Shown: piece after piece, positions 34,030-43,372 of the stretch
Numbering within the stretch: position 1 is the first letter of the stretch
Layout: every line of letters begins with the position of its first letter
Assembly: GCF_012769535.1 (NCBI RefSeq)
Contig: NZ_CP046565.1
Location: forward strand, 124,001 to 188,000
Origin: Methylococcus geothermalis
Lineage (GTDB): Bacteria > Pseudomonadota > Gammaproteobacteria > Methylococcales > Methylococcaceae
Direction: 5' to 3'
Length of the DNA stretch: 64,000 nt
The notes under the pieces: generated by a model
Told to the model about the DNA's origin: nothing
Databases searched by the model: none
What the model saw: the letters and a program-made list of their open reading frames with translations, nothing else
Translations under genes and position numbers: made by a program

Positions 34030-34202
34030 CGATCCTCCCCGGAGAAACGGGCACCGCAACCCATGAAAGAGGAGCGGGCCGGGAACGGTGTCAGGATGTC
34101 GGGCTGCATCTGCCGGCCAGTGTATCGCCCCGATCGTGGGAAGCGAAGGCGCCGCCGTGCCCCTCCGGGATCATAGCGGAGCGATCCGGCGAATCCTAGC
34201 CG

Positions 34203-35069
34203 TCACTGCGGGAGCTTGTAGCGTGCCTCCTCGGCGTAATATTCAGGAAAACCGACCGCCGCCTTGAGATCTTCAAAGCCCAGCACCTTGGCGGGCTCGC
34301 CGCGGCGGATGCATTCGAGAGCCTCCCGCATGGCTCGGATGGAGACGTTCAGGAGCGTCAGCGGGTAGACCGCGATCTTGTAGCCGATGGCCTCGAGTTC
34401 CGCCGGCGGCAGTACCGGCGTCTTGCCCGCCTCGATCATGTTGACCATCTTCGGGCCCTCCACCTCCGCGCAGTACCTTTTCATCTCGTCCACATCGAGC
34501 GGCGCTTCGAGAAAGGTGATGTCCGCGCCCAGCTCCCGGAAAGCCTGGCAGCGCGCGATGGCTTCGTCGATGCCCGCGGGACCGCGGGCGTCCGTGCGCG
34601 CCATGATCAGGATGTCGGCGCCGGCGTCGCGGGCATCCACGGCGGCCCGGATGCGCATCAGGGCCTCGTCGCGTCCCACCACCGCCTTGCCCTGGGTATG
34701 GCCGCAGCGCTTCGGCGCGATCTGATCCTCCAGCATGATGCAGGCGAAGCCGGCCCTGGCATAACCCGCCACCGTCCGCTTGACGTTCAGCGCACTGCCG
34801 AAGCCGGTGTCCCCGTCTCCGAATATCGGGATGGACACCGCGGCACAGATGGCTCGCCCCTGGTCCACCAATTCGCCGTAGGACAGAAGACCGGTATCGG
34901 GCAGGGCGACCCGGTCGGCCGAAACGGCGAACCCGCTCATGAAACCCATCTCGAAGCCCGCTTGTTCGATCAGGCGGGCGGACATGGCGTCATGACAGCC
35001 GGGCATGATGCGGATACCGGGACGGGCGAGTAGCTGGCGTAATTTGGCGGCGGGGGAAGTCATCTGCAT
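34203..35069 (-). CDS. isocitrate lyase/PEP mutase superfamily enzyme
   Basis: 288 residues, TIM barrel. IFGDGDTGFG supplies Mg2+ ligands, and EDQIAPKRCGHTQGK carries the catalytic KRCGH loop seen in 2-methylisocitrate lyase and oxaloacetate decarboxylase members. No prp genes are nearby, so an oxaloacetate decarboxylase-like or dimethylmalate lyase-like role is as likely. ATG 35069 or the ATG two codons later are both possible. Confidence 0.85.
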   Translation of the reverse strand: MQMTSPAAKLRQLLARPGIRIMPGCHDAMSARLIEQAGFEMGFMSGFAVSADRVALPDTGLLSYGELVDQGRAICAAVSIPIFGDGDTGFGSALNVKRTVAGYARAGFACIMLEDQIAPKRCGHTQGKAVVGRDEALMRIRAAVDARDAGADILIMARTDARGPAGIDEAIARCQAFRELGADITFLEAPLDVDEMKRYCAEVEGPKMVNMIEAGKTPVLPPAELEAIGYKIAVYPLTLLNVSIRAMREALECIRRGEPAKVLGFEDLKAAVGFPEYYAEEARYKLPQ

Positions 35070-35206
35070 CGGGCCTATGAGGAAGGAAACTGAAGATAGC
35101 GCCCGGGGCCGAGCAGGGCAAGAGCGGACCGTCATGATCCATCACTCTCCCCATGAACGGCATTGACAAAGGGCGCGACGAAGGCGGCCTGCTTTTCACC
35201 ACCGCG

Positions 35207-35615
35207 TTAAGGAACCTCTGAACAAACCCTGCGGGTAAGCTAATTCCTGCCCAGAACCCGTGAACCGCATGAAACAGACTACCTTTGCCTCCTTGGCGTT
35301 TGACCGGAAGAGGAACCAGACCAAGAAGGGCCATCAGCGGTACTTCGGCATGAAGGTGCACGTGGGAGCGGATGTTCACACCGGCGTCGCCCACACGGTG
35401 TCGGTCACGCCGGCCAATGCCTCGGACATCCGTCAATGGCCGAACTTGCTGCGCGAGGACGACCGGCTGATCCTCGGCGACGCGGCCTTAGGTCAACGAC
35501 GCCTACAAGCGCGCGGCGCGGCAAAAGTCCCGGAGCGGGATCGCTACTTCGCAGCCGGCCTGGGGCGCCCCCAACCGCCCAACGCAGCCGGTCTGGACCG
35601 CAGCTCCGTAAACCG
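35207..35615 (+). pseudogene. IS5-family insertion sequence remnant
   Basis: TAAGGAACCTCTGAACAA at about 35207 looks like an IS5-type terminal repeat. From the GTG at 35260, KQTTFASLAF fuses directly to GHQRYFGMKVHVGADV and VHTVSVTPANASDI-like transposase sequence (residues from well inside the DDE domain), so a large N-terminal part is deleted. After LILGDA the frame shifts (VNDAYKRAARQKS appears in another frame) and it stops. Non-functional; the far end is uncertain. Confidence 0.7.
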
Positions 35616-35665
35616 ACCATCTCGATTCGATTTCGTTCGGCGACCGGACTTCCAATGCCACAGAG

Positions 35666-36286
35666 CTACAGCGTCTGAAATAGCTTCCGCGCCTCCTTGC
35701 GCATGCCGCTGCGCTGGAACAGGAGCTTCCAGCGCTCGCCGCCGCACTGACGCCACAGGACCACGGCGCGGATGCCGGCCAGGAGAAGCGCGCGGATGCG
35801 GTTGGCGTTGGCGCTGTTGGTGAGATAGGACGGTTGGCCGTTCACCATGACGCGGGGCCTCAACTGGCTCACGGTGCGCTGATAGAGATCGGCCAGGTTG
35901 GCGTAGACGGTGTCGTTGAGCTCGCCGAAATACTCGGCCTGCTCCTTGACCTGCTCGATCCCGGTGCGGAGGGTTTCGAGCATGCGGGGGTCGCTGACGA
36001 GCTTGCGCTCCAGCAGGATCAATGCGGCGCCGTAGCGGGCCAGTTCGGCATCGGGCGGCTCGAAGCCGGCGAGCTGGCGGTCCAGAAGCTGCAAACCCGT
36101 CTTGAGCCGTTCGATCCCGCCGTAAACGGCCGGCACGTCATCGGCATCGATCGCGAACACGCTGCGGACGACGGCGTCCAGGTCGCCGGCATCCGCGGTG
36201 CCCCGCTGGGCGATCTGTTTGACAAGGTAGGTGGCCTGGGCCAGTCCGGCCAGCGCGATCACCTGGTTGGCGAGCGTCTTGATCAT
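35666..36286 (-). CDS. hflD: HflD homologue
   Basis: 206 residues, all-helical. NQVIALAGLAQATYLVKQIAQRG, LIRALLL-type region (ANRIRALLLAGIRAVVLWRQCGG) and the C-terminal FQRSGMRKEA match HflD (YcfC), which in E. coli influences lambda lysogenisation through CII and sits in the mnmA-hflD-purB cluster. Here mnmA and purB are absent and the partner is a MazG-like gene overlapping by four bases. Confidence 0.93.
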   Translation of the reverse strand: MIKTLANQVIALAGLAQATYLVKQIAQRGTADAGDLDAVVRSVFAIDADDVPAVYGGIERLKTGLQLLDRQLAGFEPPDAELARYGAALILLERKLVSDPRMLETLRTGIEQVKEQAEYFGELNDTVYANLADLYQRTVSQLRPRVMVNGQPSYLTNSANANRIRALLLAGIRAVVLWRQCGGERWKLLFQRSGMRKEARKLFQTL

Positions 36287-36672
36287 GACTCGATTTCCTG
36301 ATCCTCTTCCCGGCAGGGCATCTTGCGCCGGTTGTATTTGACGGCGTTGCCTTTGGCAAGATGCACCGGATACTTCTCTGCATTGCGCTTCATCTTATCC
36401 CGAATGGCGGTTTCCAGATCGATCCCCAGCCGGTCGGCCAGGCGGATCAAGTAGATCGCCACGTCCGCCACCTCTTCGGCCACGGCCTGCCGGAGGTCGG
36501 GATCGTCGCCCACGGCCAGGGACTGCTCCGGCGTCAGCCAATGGAAATGTTCCATGAGTTCCGCGCTCTCCACCGCCAGCGCCATAACCAGATTCTTCGG
36601 TGTATGGAACGGCTCCCAGTGCCGCTCGGCGGCGAATTCGCGCAAGCGTTGCTGTATCTCGGGCAGGTCCAC
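36283..36672 (-). CDS. MazG-like nucleotide pyrophosphohydrolase
   Basis: 129 residues. FHTPKNLVMALAVESAELMEHFHWLTPEQS and EEVADVAIYLIRLADRLGID carry the ExxE and ExxD metal motifs of the dCTPase/MazG family. I place the start at the GTG 36672, since it follows AAGGAGG and begins just before the conserved LPEIQQRLREF; the frame is open 30 codons further without conservation. Confidence 0.88.
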   Translation of the reverse strand: MDLPEIQQRLREFAAERHWEPFHTPKNLVMALAVESAELMEHFHWLTPEQSLAVGDDPDLRQAVAEEVADVAIYLIRLADRLGIDLETAIRDKMKRNAEKYPVHLAKGNAVKYNRRKMPCREEDQEIES

Positions 36673-36815
36673 GACCGGCTTCCTCCTTCTTCGATGCCTT
36701 TGCTTGATTCCGCTCAACTCGTCAAAATAACTCCGACCCGCCGCGTCCAGGACCCTCCTCGTCATGGCATCATGGGGGCCAATTTAATGAATGAAGGCAC
36801 GGGAGCTTACCGACT

Positions 36816-37130
36816 ATGGACCGACTGATAGCCGACCTGCAGAAAACCATCCAGGCGCTCGAAACCATCAGCACCACCAAGCCGGCACTCGCAGAGCAGA
36901 GCGACGAGCTGCTGGACCAGTTGTTCCAGCAGAAAATCGACTTGGTGGCCGCCTCGCTCAACGCCGAAGCCCCCTCCTACCAGCAGGCATTACAAGCCAT
37001 TTCATCGGCGGCGGGCAAGGTCGAGAAGCTGGCCAAGAATCCAGCGGACGCGGCGGAGACCTTCAAGTCCGTGGAAAACGCCATCGCCAAGCTGGCACGT
37101 CTGCTCGATCAGCTCGTGCATACGCCGTGA
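36816..37130 (+). CDS. hypothetical helical protein
   Basis: 104 residues, almost entirely predicted helix with heptad-like repeats (LIADLQKTIQALETISTTKP; SSAAGKVEKLAKNPADAAETFKSVENAI). No cysteine, no signal peptide. I do not recognise the family. Its stop overlaps the GTG start of the metallophosphoesterase, so they are likely translated together. Confidence 0.65.
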   Translation: MDRLIADLQKTIQALETISTTKPALAEQSDELLDQLFQQKIDLVAASLNAEAPSYQQALQAISSAAGKVEKLAKNPADAAETFKSVENAIAKLARLLDQLVHTP

Positions 37131-38107
37131 CGGAGCGGCACCCTGCCTGTCCGCCGATCCAGGCCGACGCGTACGCCCGGCTGGAGCGGCGTATCGGCCG
37201 CTGCCACCTGAATCAGCGTCTCGGCATCGAGCACGATTTCGAAGCCCGCATCTTCGGGCAAGGACGCAATTTTTTCCACATCGAAAATTGGAACCGGTTG
37301 CACACCCTGCTGCGGCGCATGCTCAAGCTGAGCCTCTTGTACCGCCCCGGTCAGCGCGCCGCCCGCCGCATCGAAATCCGCCGCAACGAATTCCGGCTGG
37401 AGCACCTGCCGGAAGCCTTCGAAGGCTACACCCTGCTGCATATCAGCGATTTGCATCTGGACATGGCGCCGGACCTGCCCGATGCCCTGATCCGCGCCAT
37501 CGCCCAGGCCGGGCATTACGACGCCTGCGTGCTGACCGGCGACTTCCGGGTCCGCACCTTCGGCCCTTACCGAAGCGCCATCGACGCCTTCGCCCGCGTG
37601 CGCCCCTCAATCGACAAACCGGTGTTCGCCATCTTGGGCAACCACGACACCATCCGCATGGCGCCCGAGATCGAAGACTTAGGGGTGCGCATGCTCCTCA
37701 ACGAAGCCCACGAGATCCGCCGCGACGGCGCCTCCATATTTCTCGCCGGCGTCGACGATCCGCATTACTACCGGGCGGACAATATCGAAAAAGCCGCCGA
37801 TCCGATCCCCGCAGGCTCGGTGTCGATTCTGCTGTCCCACTCGCCCGAATTGTACCGTCATGCCGCCTACGCCGATTTCGACATCATGTTGAGCGGCCAT
37901 ACCCACGGCGGCCAGATCTGCCTGCCCGGCGGCATTCCGCTGACGCTGAACGCCCGCTGTCCGCGCGCGTTCGGCCGGGGCTATTGGCGCTATCACCGCA
38001 TGCAGGGCTACACCTCGGCCGGCTCCGGCGTCTCCATCATGGACGTCCGCCTGAACTGCCCGCCGGAAATCACCGTGCACCGACTCTCCCGCCTTCCGGC
38101 TCAATAG
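37127..38107 (+). CDS. calcineurin-like metallophosphoesterase
   Basis: 326 residues. Metal motifs in order: HISDLHLD (from about residue 105), LTGDFR, GNHD, LLSHSPE and SGHTHGGQ. An N-terminal region of ~95 residues (HLNQRLGIEHDFEARIFGQG) precedes the catalytic domain, as in the YkoQ-like group. The start is a GTG at 37127 overlapping the upstream stop. Substrate unknown; related proteins hydrolyse UDP-diacylglucosamine or nucleotides. Confidence 0.88.
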   Translation: MTERHPACPPIQADAYARLERRIGRCHLNQRLGIEHDFEARIFGQGRNFFHIENWNRLHTLLRRMLKLSLLYRPGQRAARRIEIRRNEFRLEHLPEAFEGYTLLHISDLHLDMAPDLPDALIRAIAQAGHYDACVLTGDFRVRTFGPYRSAIDAFARVRPSIDKPVFAILGNHDTIRMAPEIEDLGVRMLLNEAHEIRRDGASIFLAGVDDPHYYRADNIEKAADPIPAGSVSILLSHSPELYRHAAYADFDIMLSGHTHGGQICLPGGIPLTLNARCPRAFGRGYWRYHRMQGYTSAGSGVSIMDVRLNCPPEITVHRLSRLPAQ

Positions 38108-38598
38108 GGCCGGTTGCGGATACGGAGCCGGTAAAGGACGGCGGAAAGGGCGAGTTCGAGGACGATGAACACGATCACGAACCAGGCGATATAACTCCAG
38201 TCCAGGCCCAAGCGCTCCCGCACCGCCAGCAGCGGCAGCAGCGACTCCGGCACCTGGTCCAACCCCAGCGCCATGCCGCTGGAGCCGATCCCGAGCCGCC
38301 GCTTGAGGAAGCTGGACAGCAGGTCTCCGGCCAGCGATGCCGCGCCGACCAGCGCGCCCATCGCCCAAGGCAGGCCCAGCAACGGCGCGGTGAGTGCCGC
38401 CGCGCCGATGCCGCAGACGAGCCCCCGCCAGGTTTTGCTCGGACCGAACCACGGACGCCCGTCCGGGAAGCGGCAACCGCCGTCCACCGGCCAGCCCAAA
38501 CGGTCGCCCAGAAGCTTCCGCAGCAGGATGGGGGTGCCGTTCGCCATCATCAGCAGGATGAGCAGTCGTGCGGTCATTCCGGTGGTTTCGGCACCCAT
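38101..38598 (-). CDS. CDP-archaeol synthase-like (CarS/DUF46) membrane protein
   Basis: 165 residues, four to five membrane helices. NGTPILLRKLLGDR, WFGPSKTWRGL, and GDLLSSFLKRRLGIGSSG are the substrate loops of the CarS/CdsA-like family, which activates lipids with CTP. Bacterial members are of unknown substrate. It overlaps the convergent phosphoesterase stop by seven bases. Confidence 0.85.
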   Translation of the reverse strand: MGAETTGMTARLLILLMMANGTPILLRKLLGDRLGWPVDGGCRFPDGRPWFGPSKTWRGLVCGIGAAALTAPLLGLPWAMGALVGAASLAGDLLSSFLKRRLGIGSSGMALGLDQVPESLLPLLAVRERLGLDWSYIAWFVIVFIVLELALSAVLYRLRIRNRPY

Positions 38599-38662
38599 GT
38601 CGTTGCATCCCTAAATTCGCTACGATGCCGATCATAATCCGAACCGCCTTGGGCGTATCCCT

Positions 38663-39094
38663 ATGACCGACTCCGATTCCGCCCGCTGGGAACATTTCGA
38701 GCACATGGCCGACATCGGCGTGCGCGGCTTCGGCGCCACGCCGGCGGAAGCCTTCGCCCAGGCGGCGCTGGCGCTGTCGGCGGTGGTCTGCGATCCGGCC
38801 TCGATCCGGGAAACGGAAAAAGTCGAAGTCGAATGCGAGGCTGCCGATCTCGAACTGGCGCTGGCGGACTGGCTCAACGCACTCATCTACGAAATGGCGG
38901 TGCGGGGGATGGTGTTCGGCAGGTTCCAGGTCGACATCGCCAACGACCGACTGAAGGGCATCGCTTGGGGCGAGCCGTTGGACCTGCAGCGCCATCGGCC
39001 GGCAGTGGAGATCAAGGGTGCGACCTATACCGAGCTCAAGGTGGCGCGCGAGGCGGGCGGCCTGTGGCGCGCCCAGTGCGTGGTGGACGTTTGA
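38663..39094 (+). CDS. archease
   Basis: 143 residues. HMADIGVRGFGATPAEAFAQAALAL, with the metal-binding Asp, and the ending AQCVVDV with a second Asp are diagnostic. Archease speeds up GMP loading and turnover of the RNA ligase RtcB, encoded 14 bases downstream. The two form an operon. Confidence 0.95.
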   Translation: MTDSDSARWEHFEHMADIGVRGFGATPAEAFAQAALALSAVVCDPASIRETEKVEVECEAADLELALADWLNALIYEMAVRGMVFGRFQVDIANDRLKGIAWGEPLDLQRHRPAVEIKGATYTELKVAREAGGLWRAQCVVDV

Positions 39095-39108
39095 CGGGGA
39101 GGATTGCC

Positions 39109-40539
<1,431 letters not shown>

Positions 40540-40564
40540 GGGACATTTCCACCAGGGAGAGAAT

Positions 40565-40858
40565 ATGCCTACAACCTCACTATCCTGGACCTGATCCCGC
40601 CCGACGACGCCCTGGTGCAGAAGCTGTCCGCGCCGGGCGGAGGCGGAGACGGCGACGAACTGGAACTGTTCCGCCTGGCCGGTGGACGCCGCAACCTGCC
40701 GCCGCCCGTCGAAAGCCCCTGCGATGTTCCGGTTCGTGGATGATGTCTACGTCGCGAAGGCGGAACGCTGGGCTGGACCGGTAAGGCCGGGGAGGACCTC
40801 GTGCGGGTAGTGGAAGAGCAAGGCCAGTCCGCATCGGCCACGCTGCCGGCGCGATGAT
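40565..40858 (+). pseudogene. frameshifted small gene remnant after rtcB
   Basis: An ATG with AGGGAGAG upstream is followed, one base out of frame, by YNLTILDLIPPDDALVQKLS and a Gly/Asp-rich stretch ending after about 55 codons. A further frame gives AGEDLVRVVEEQGQSASATLPA. The pattern suggests a short gene with indels, but I recognise no family and it could be chance. Confidence 0.3.
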
Positions 40859-40922
40859 GCCGACTCGGGACGCCTAGAGTTACGAGAACATCAAGCGCGG
40901 GCCCAGAGGATTCGCCTCCAGG

Positions 40923-40960
40923 AAAAAAACGACCCTGGCAACAGACGTCGCTGCCAGGGT
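40923..40960 (-). terminator. intrinsic terminator of the sRNA candidate
   Basis: On the minus strand ACCCTGGCA (40960-40952) pairs perfectly with TGCCAGGGT (40940-40932) around an 11-nt loop, followed by CG and seven T residues. Confidence 0.88.
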
Positions 40961-41097
40961 TTAAAGCGGGGCATTCCTTATCCCAGACACACACCACAGA
41001 GAAACGACGTTCCGGCAAGGAGACGAGAGCCGGAACCCGCCGACGCCGGGATGGTCAGCGAAGCCCGGATCAGAGCATGCTCCATTTCCCCGACGCC
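40923..41097 (-). ncRNA. candidate Fur-regulated small RNA
   Basis: No gene explains this stretch, yet it has all the parts of a trans-acting sRNA on the minus strand. A promoter lies at 41132-41104, giving a start near 41097. A perfect 8-bp hairpin (GTTCCGGC/GCCGGAAC, 41036-41009) exposes a 12-nt pyrimidine-rich loop, TCTCGTCTCCTT, complementary to Shine-Dalgarno sequences. A 9-bp intrinsic terminator ends it at 40923, about 175 nt in all. No minus-strand gene follows, so it is not a leader. A 35-codon frame inside (41085-40978, starting MEHALIRAS and ending CGVCLG) has only a weak, too-close ribosome site, but a dual-function RNA is possible. Confidence 0.6.
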
Positions 41098-41103
41098 GAG
41101 GCC

Positions 41104-41132
41104 AATTTAGCGAAAATGAGAATTGTTCGCAA
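41104..41132 (-). promoter_or_regulatory. sigma70-like promoter with overlapping Fur box
   Basis: Minus strand: -35 TTGCGA (41132-41127), 17-bp spacer, -10 TAAATT (41109-41104). On the plus strand 41112-41130 reads GAAAATGAGAATTGTTCGC, matching the 19-bp Fur consensus at 13 positions by my count and filling the spacer. Fur bound there would block the promoter under iron-replete conditions (inference). Confidence 0.55.
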
Positions 41133-41271
41133 CTATTTTGTGCCCCACCCTGAGTGTTCAATAACAAGAAACACAGCTTGGACATTTTTTGATATTGTTC
41201 ACCCCAAAAGAACTGTATAGACTCAGAACCAGTTTTCCGCCGGCTGACTTTGTATCGAGAGGTACCGTTAC

Positions 41272-41511
41272 ATGAATACCGTTCAGGCAATCCCGCTGTT
41301 CTCACAAGCGTTTCAGGATGTTTCGAGCTACATCGCGAGCATCCGCGCCCCGTATACGCTGCAGGACATCCAAGGCTTCAACACGGCGTACAAGCGGGCG
41401 TACCCCTCCCTCAGCCGGGAAGAAAAACGCAGGATCGAAGCATTCGTGGATTTCATGATTGAAAGCGTCGCCAAGAAGGAATGGGCGAACAAGATTTTCG
41501 GCGTCGTGTAA
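41272..41511 (+). CDS. hypothetical small protein
   Basis: 79 residues (start MNTVQAIPLFSQAFQDVSSY, end KEWANKIFGVV), helical, soluble, one plausible domain with LQDIQGFNTAYKRAYPSLSREEKRRIEAFVDFM. GAGAGG precedes the ATG and a terminator follows 20 bp after the stop, so it looks like a real single gene. It is divergent from the sRNA candidate, and the Fur-like site lies about 140 bp upstream. Family not recognised. Confidence 0.6.
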   Translation: MNTVQAIPLFSQAFQDVSSYIASIRAPYTLQDIQGFNTAYKRAYPSLSREEKRRIEAFVDFMIESVAKKEWANKIFGVV

Positions 41512-41530
41512 AGCCCGTCCCTTCACGCCA

Positions 41531-41554
41531 AAACCGCCCCTACCGGCGGCTTTT
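41531..41554 (+). terminator. intrinsic terminator
   Basis: CCGCC (41534-41538) pairs with GGCGG (41545-41549) around a 6-nt loop, followed by C and four T. The stem is short but well placed behind the small gene. Confidence 0.6.
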
Positions 41555-42411
41555 GCGCGTACTCAATCCGGCCGGACCAGCCGGATTTTGGTTTTGCATT
41601 GGTATACCGCATCGACATCTCCCTAACCGACCCGAGGTACCCGGCCGATGCGGGCTCATGCGCTCCACCGCCGCCGCCACGGCTTGCCAGACCTACGGCC
41701 GAATCGACCCGGGGCGTCTTGATCGGTCTGCTCCTCTCCGCCTTCTGCGCCGATAGGGTGGCTGCCGACAGTCAGTCTTCGATCGGCGGCCCGCCCGCGA
41801 AAACCGTCCAATTTGATTCCCCCAAGCCGTCCCTGTCCCTGCGCCAGGCCAAGCACGGTTCTCCGCGACACCACCATGGCGACCGCTGATTGCTGACGCT
41901 GCACGGGTCGGCACCCTTGGCTCGCGACATTCGCTGCTCATCCTCCGAAGGTGGGCGAGCCCCAACAGCGCAAGTCCTTCGCGTCGGGCTGGTGCGGCAG
42001 TTTCGGCGCAGGCACACCGCATCGGACATCCTCGACGCCCCACTCAGCCAGGACGTGATCCGGCTCGAACTCTCCCCGCCTCCAGCCGGTGCGCCGCCCG
42101 ACCCCATCACCTACCAGCTGCGCCCGCCGACACAGACTTCACGCGCCTCGTTGATCGCTCTCGCCAGTCGCACAGACAGCCGGGACATCCCTCCTTTCGG
42201 GCGCGCATCCTTGTAGATCGACGCGACCGGCGGCGCGATCTCGTTTAGTATTTTCTGGTCGTCGCAAGGGGGGCAGTTCCGACCTTGCCTTCGACACCGC
42301 CACGAGCTGCCGGATCAGCACCATGAAAACCACGCCGATCCGGCCTTTGCGGAAATATTCAAAGAGAATCGGCTTTACCGACCGAAAAGAAAATTGGATA
42401 GCGAGGTGTTT
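41555..42411. other. 857-bp region without a recognisable gene
   Basis: Reading frames of 60-110 codons occur on both strands but have biased, Arg/Pro/Ser-rich composition. On the minus strand a segment with ILNEIAPPVASIYKDARPKG and RLARAINEAREV (about 42260-42110) looks protein-like yet lacks a good start and could be a fragment of a lost gene. Nothing else can be supported. Confidence 0.4.
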
Positions 42412-42981
42412 ATGACGGTTTCCCACGATTTTATATCAGCCCTGCCCTGGAAAGGATTGGCGAAAGGCTTATCCATCCTCCTGGTATCAGCTGCTTTCCT
42501 GGCCGGTTGCGGAGAACAGGCGAATACCGGCGCCGCCCTCAACGAGACTGAGCAAAAATACGAAAAGGAAGTGACGCTCAGCGGAACCGTGAGCGACCAG
42601 AAGGGCCCTGTCACGAAAGGCAGAATCCTCGCCACCGATGAAAAGGGCAACATCATTTCCAGCGCCACGCTGGAAAATACCAACCGGTATTCCCTAGTGA
42701 TTCCGGCCGGCACCCTTTTGCCGATTCTGCTACAGGTCCATACCGAAGCCGAACCCCAAACCGGAAAACCGCTTACCCTGGCCGTCGCCGAAGCGACGAT
42801 GACCAACTACAATATCAATCCCCTGACGACGGCAATAGCGGAAAAAGCCAAATCCATGGGCGGCTATACGCGGAAGAACCTGATGGCTGCCGCCGTGTTG
42901 AGCACATCCGTACCGGATGAAGACAAAACCTCCTCGGGCTTTCGGGGAGATCCAACGAAAAATTACGGCGGCTGGCACTAA
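42412..42981 (+). CDS. hypothetical lipoprotein
   Basis: 189 residues. Signal peptide with lipobox FLAGC (Cys33). The mature part begins with an acidic linker, then a beta-rich segment (EVTLSGTVSDQKGPVTKGRILATDEKGNIISSATL) resembling carboxypeptidase-regulatory-like beta-sandwich domains, and a C-terminal part with NYNINPLTTAIAEKAKSMGG. I choose ATG 42412 because it gives the normal signal; an earlier start at 42394 adds six residues. Confidence 0.75.
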   Translation: MTVSHDFISALPWKGLAKGLSILLVSAAFLAGCGEQANTGAALNETEQKYEKEVTLSGTVSDQKGPVTKGRILATDEKGNIISSATLENTNRYSLVIPAGTLLPILLQVHTEAEPQTGKPLTLAVAEATMTNYNINPLTTAIAEKAKSMGGYTRKNLMAAAVLSTSVPDEDKTSSGFRGDPTKNYGGWH

Positions 42982-43025
42982 AGTGAGGTACGTCCCTGCA
43001 CCTCAGAAAAAAAGACAGCATCTCA

Positions 43026-43199
43026 TTACTGCTGCTGCTTGGCTTTCGCGATCTGCTCGTCGATTTGCTTGGAAGTTTCCATGTAAGCCTTTTCAGGAAT
43101 CGCTTCCTTATGGGTATTCTTGAAGATGAATACAAGAGCGATCACGAAAACGATCAAGCCACCAATATAGAGCCAGAAATTATCTTTTTCCTGTTCCAT
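43026..43199 (-). CDS. small single-pass membrane protein
   Basis: 57 residues: acidic N-terminus MEQEKDNFW, a hydrophobic segment LYIGGLIVFVIALVFIF (about 10-26), then a charged helix ending AKAKQQQ. GAGGAGGTTGAC immediately before the ATG is an excellent ribosome site, which argues that this is real. Convergent with the lipoprotein gene. Function unknown. Confidence 0.65.
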   Translation of the reverse strand: MEQEKDNFWLYIGGLIVFVIALVFIFKNTHKEAIPEKAYMETSKQIDEQIAKAKQQQ

Positions 43200-43372
43200 G
43201 TCAACCTCCTCAAGTAAATTTCTTGGAATGGGACACCTCACAGCGACTGCGGGGCAGAGATATCCTACCCATGCAAACGTGACATCGTCGTTACCATATC
43301 AAGAAAAACTTGTGACGAATTGACACCACAACCCAGAGGTACTCATGCCATCAAATGCATGTATTCGGTATG

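Noticed and set aside
40978-41085. Methanobactin precursor
   Set aside because: Cysteine pattern differs from known MbnA cores and no mbnB/mbnC genes adjoin it; kept only as a possible peptide.
40961-41305. Minus-strand 114-codon frame across the sRNA candidate
   Set aside because: It runs through promoter and terminator elements, lacks a ribosome site and shows no family resemblance.
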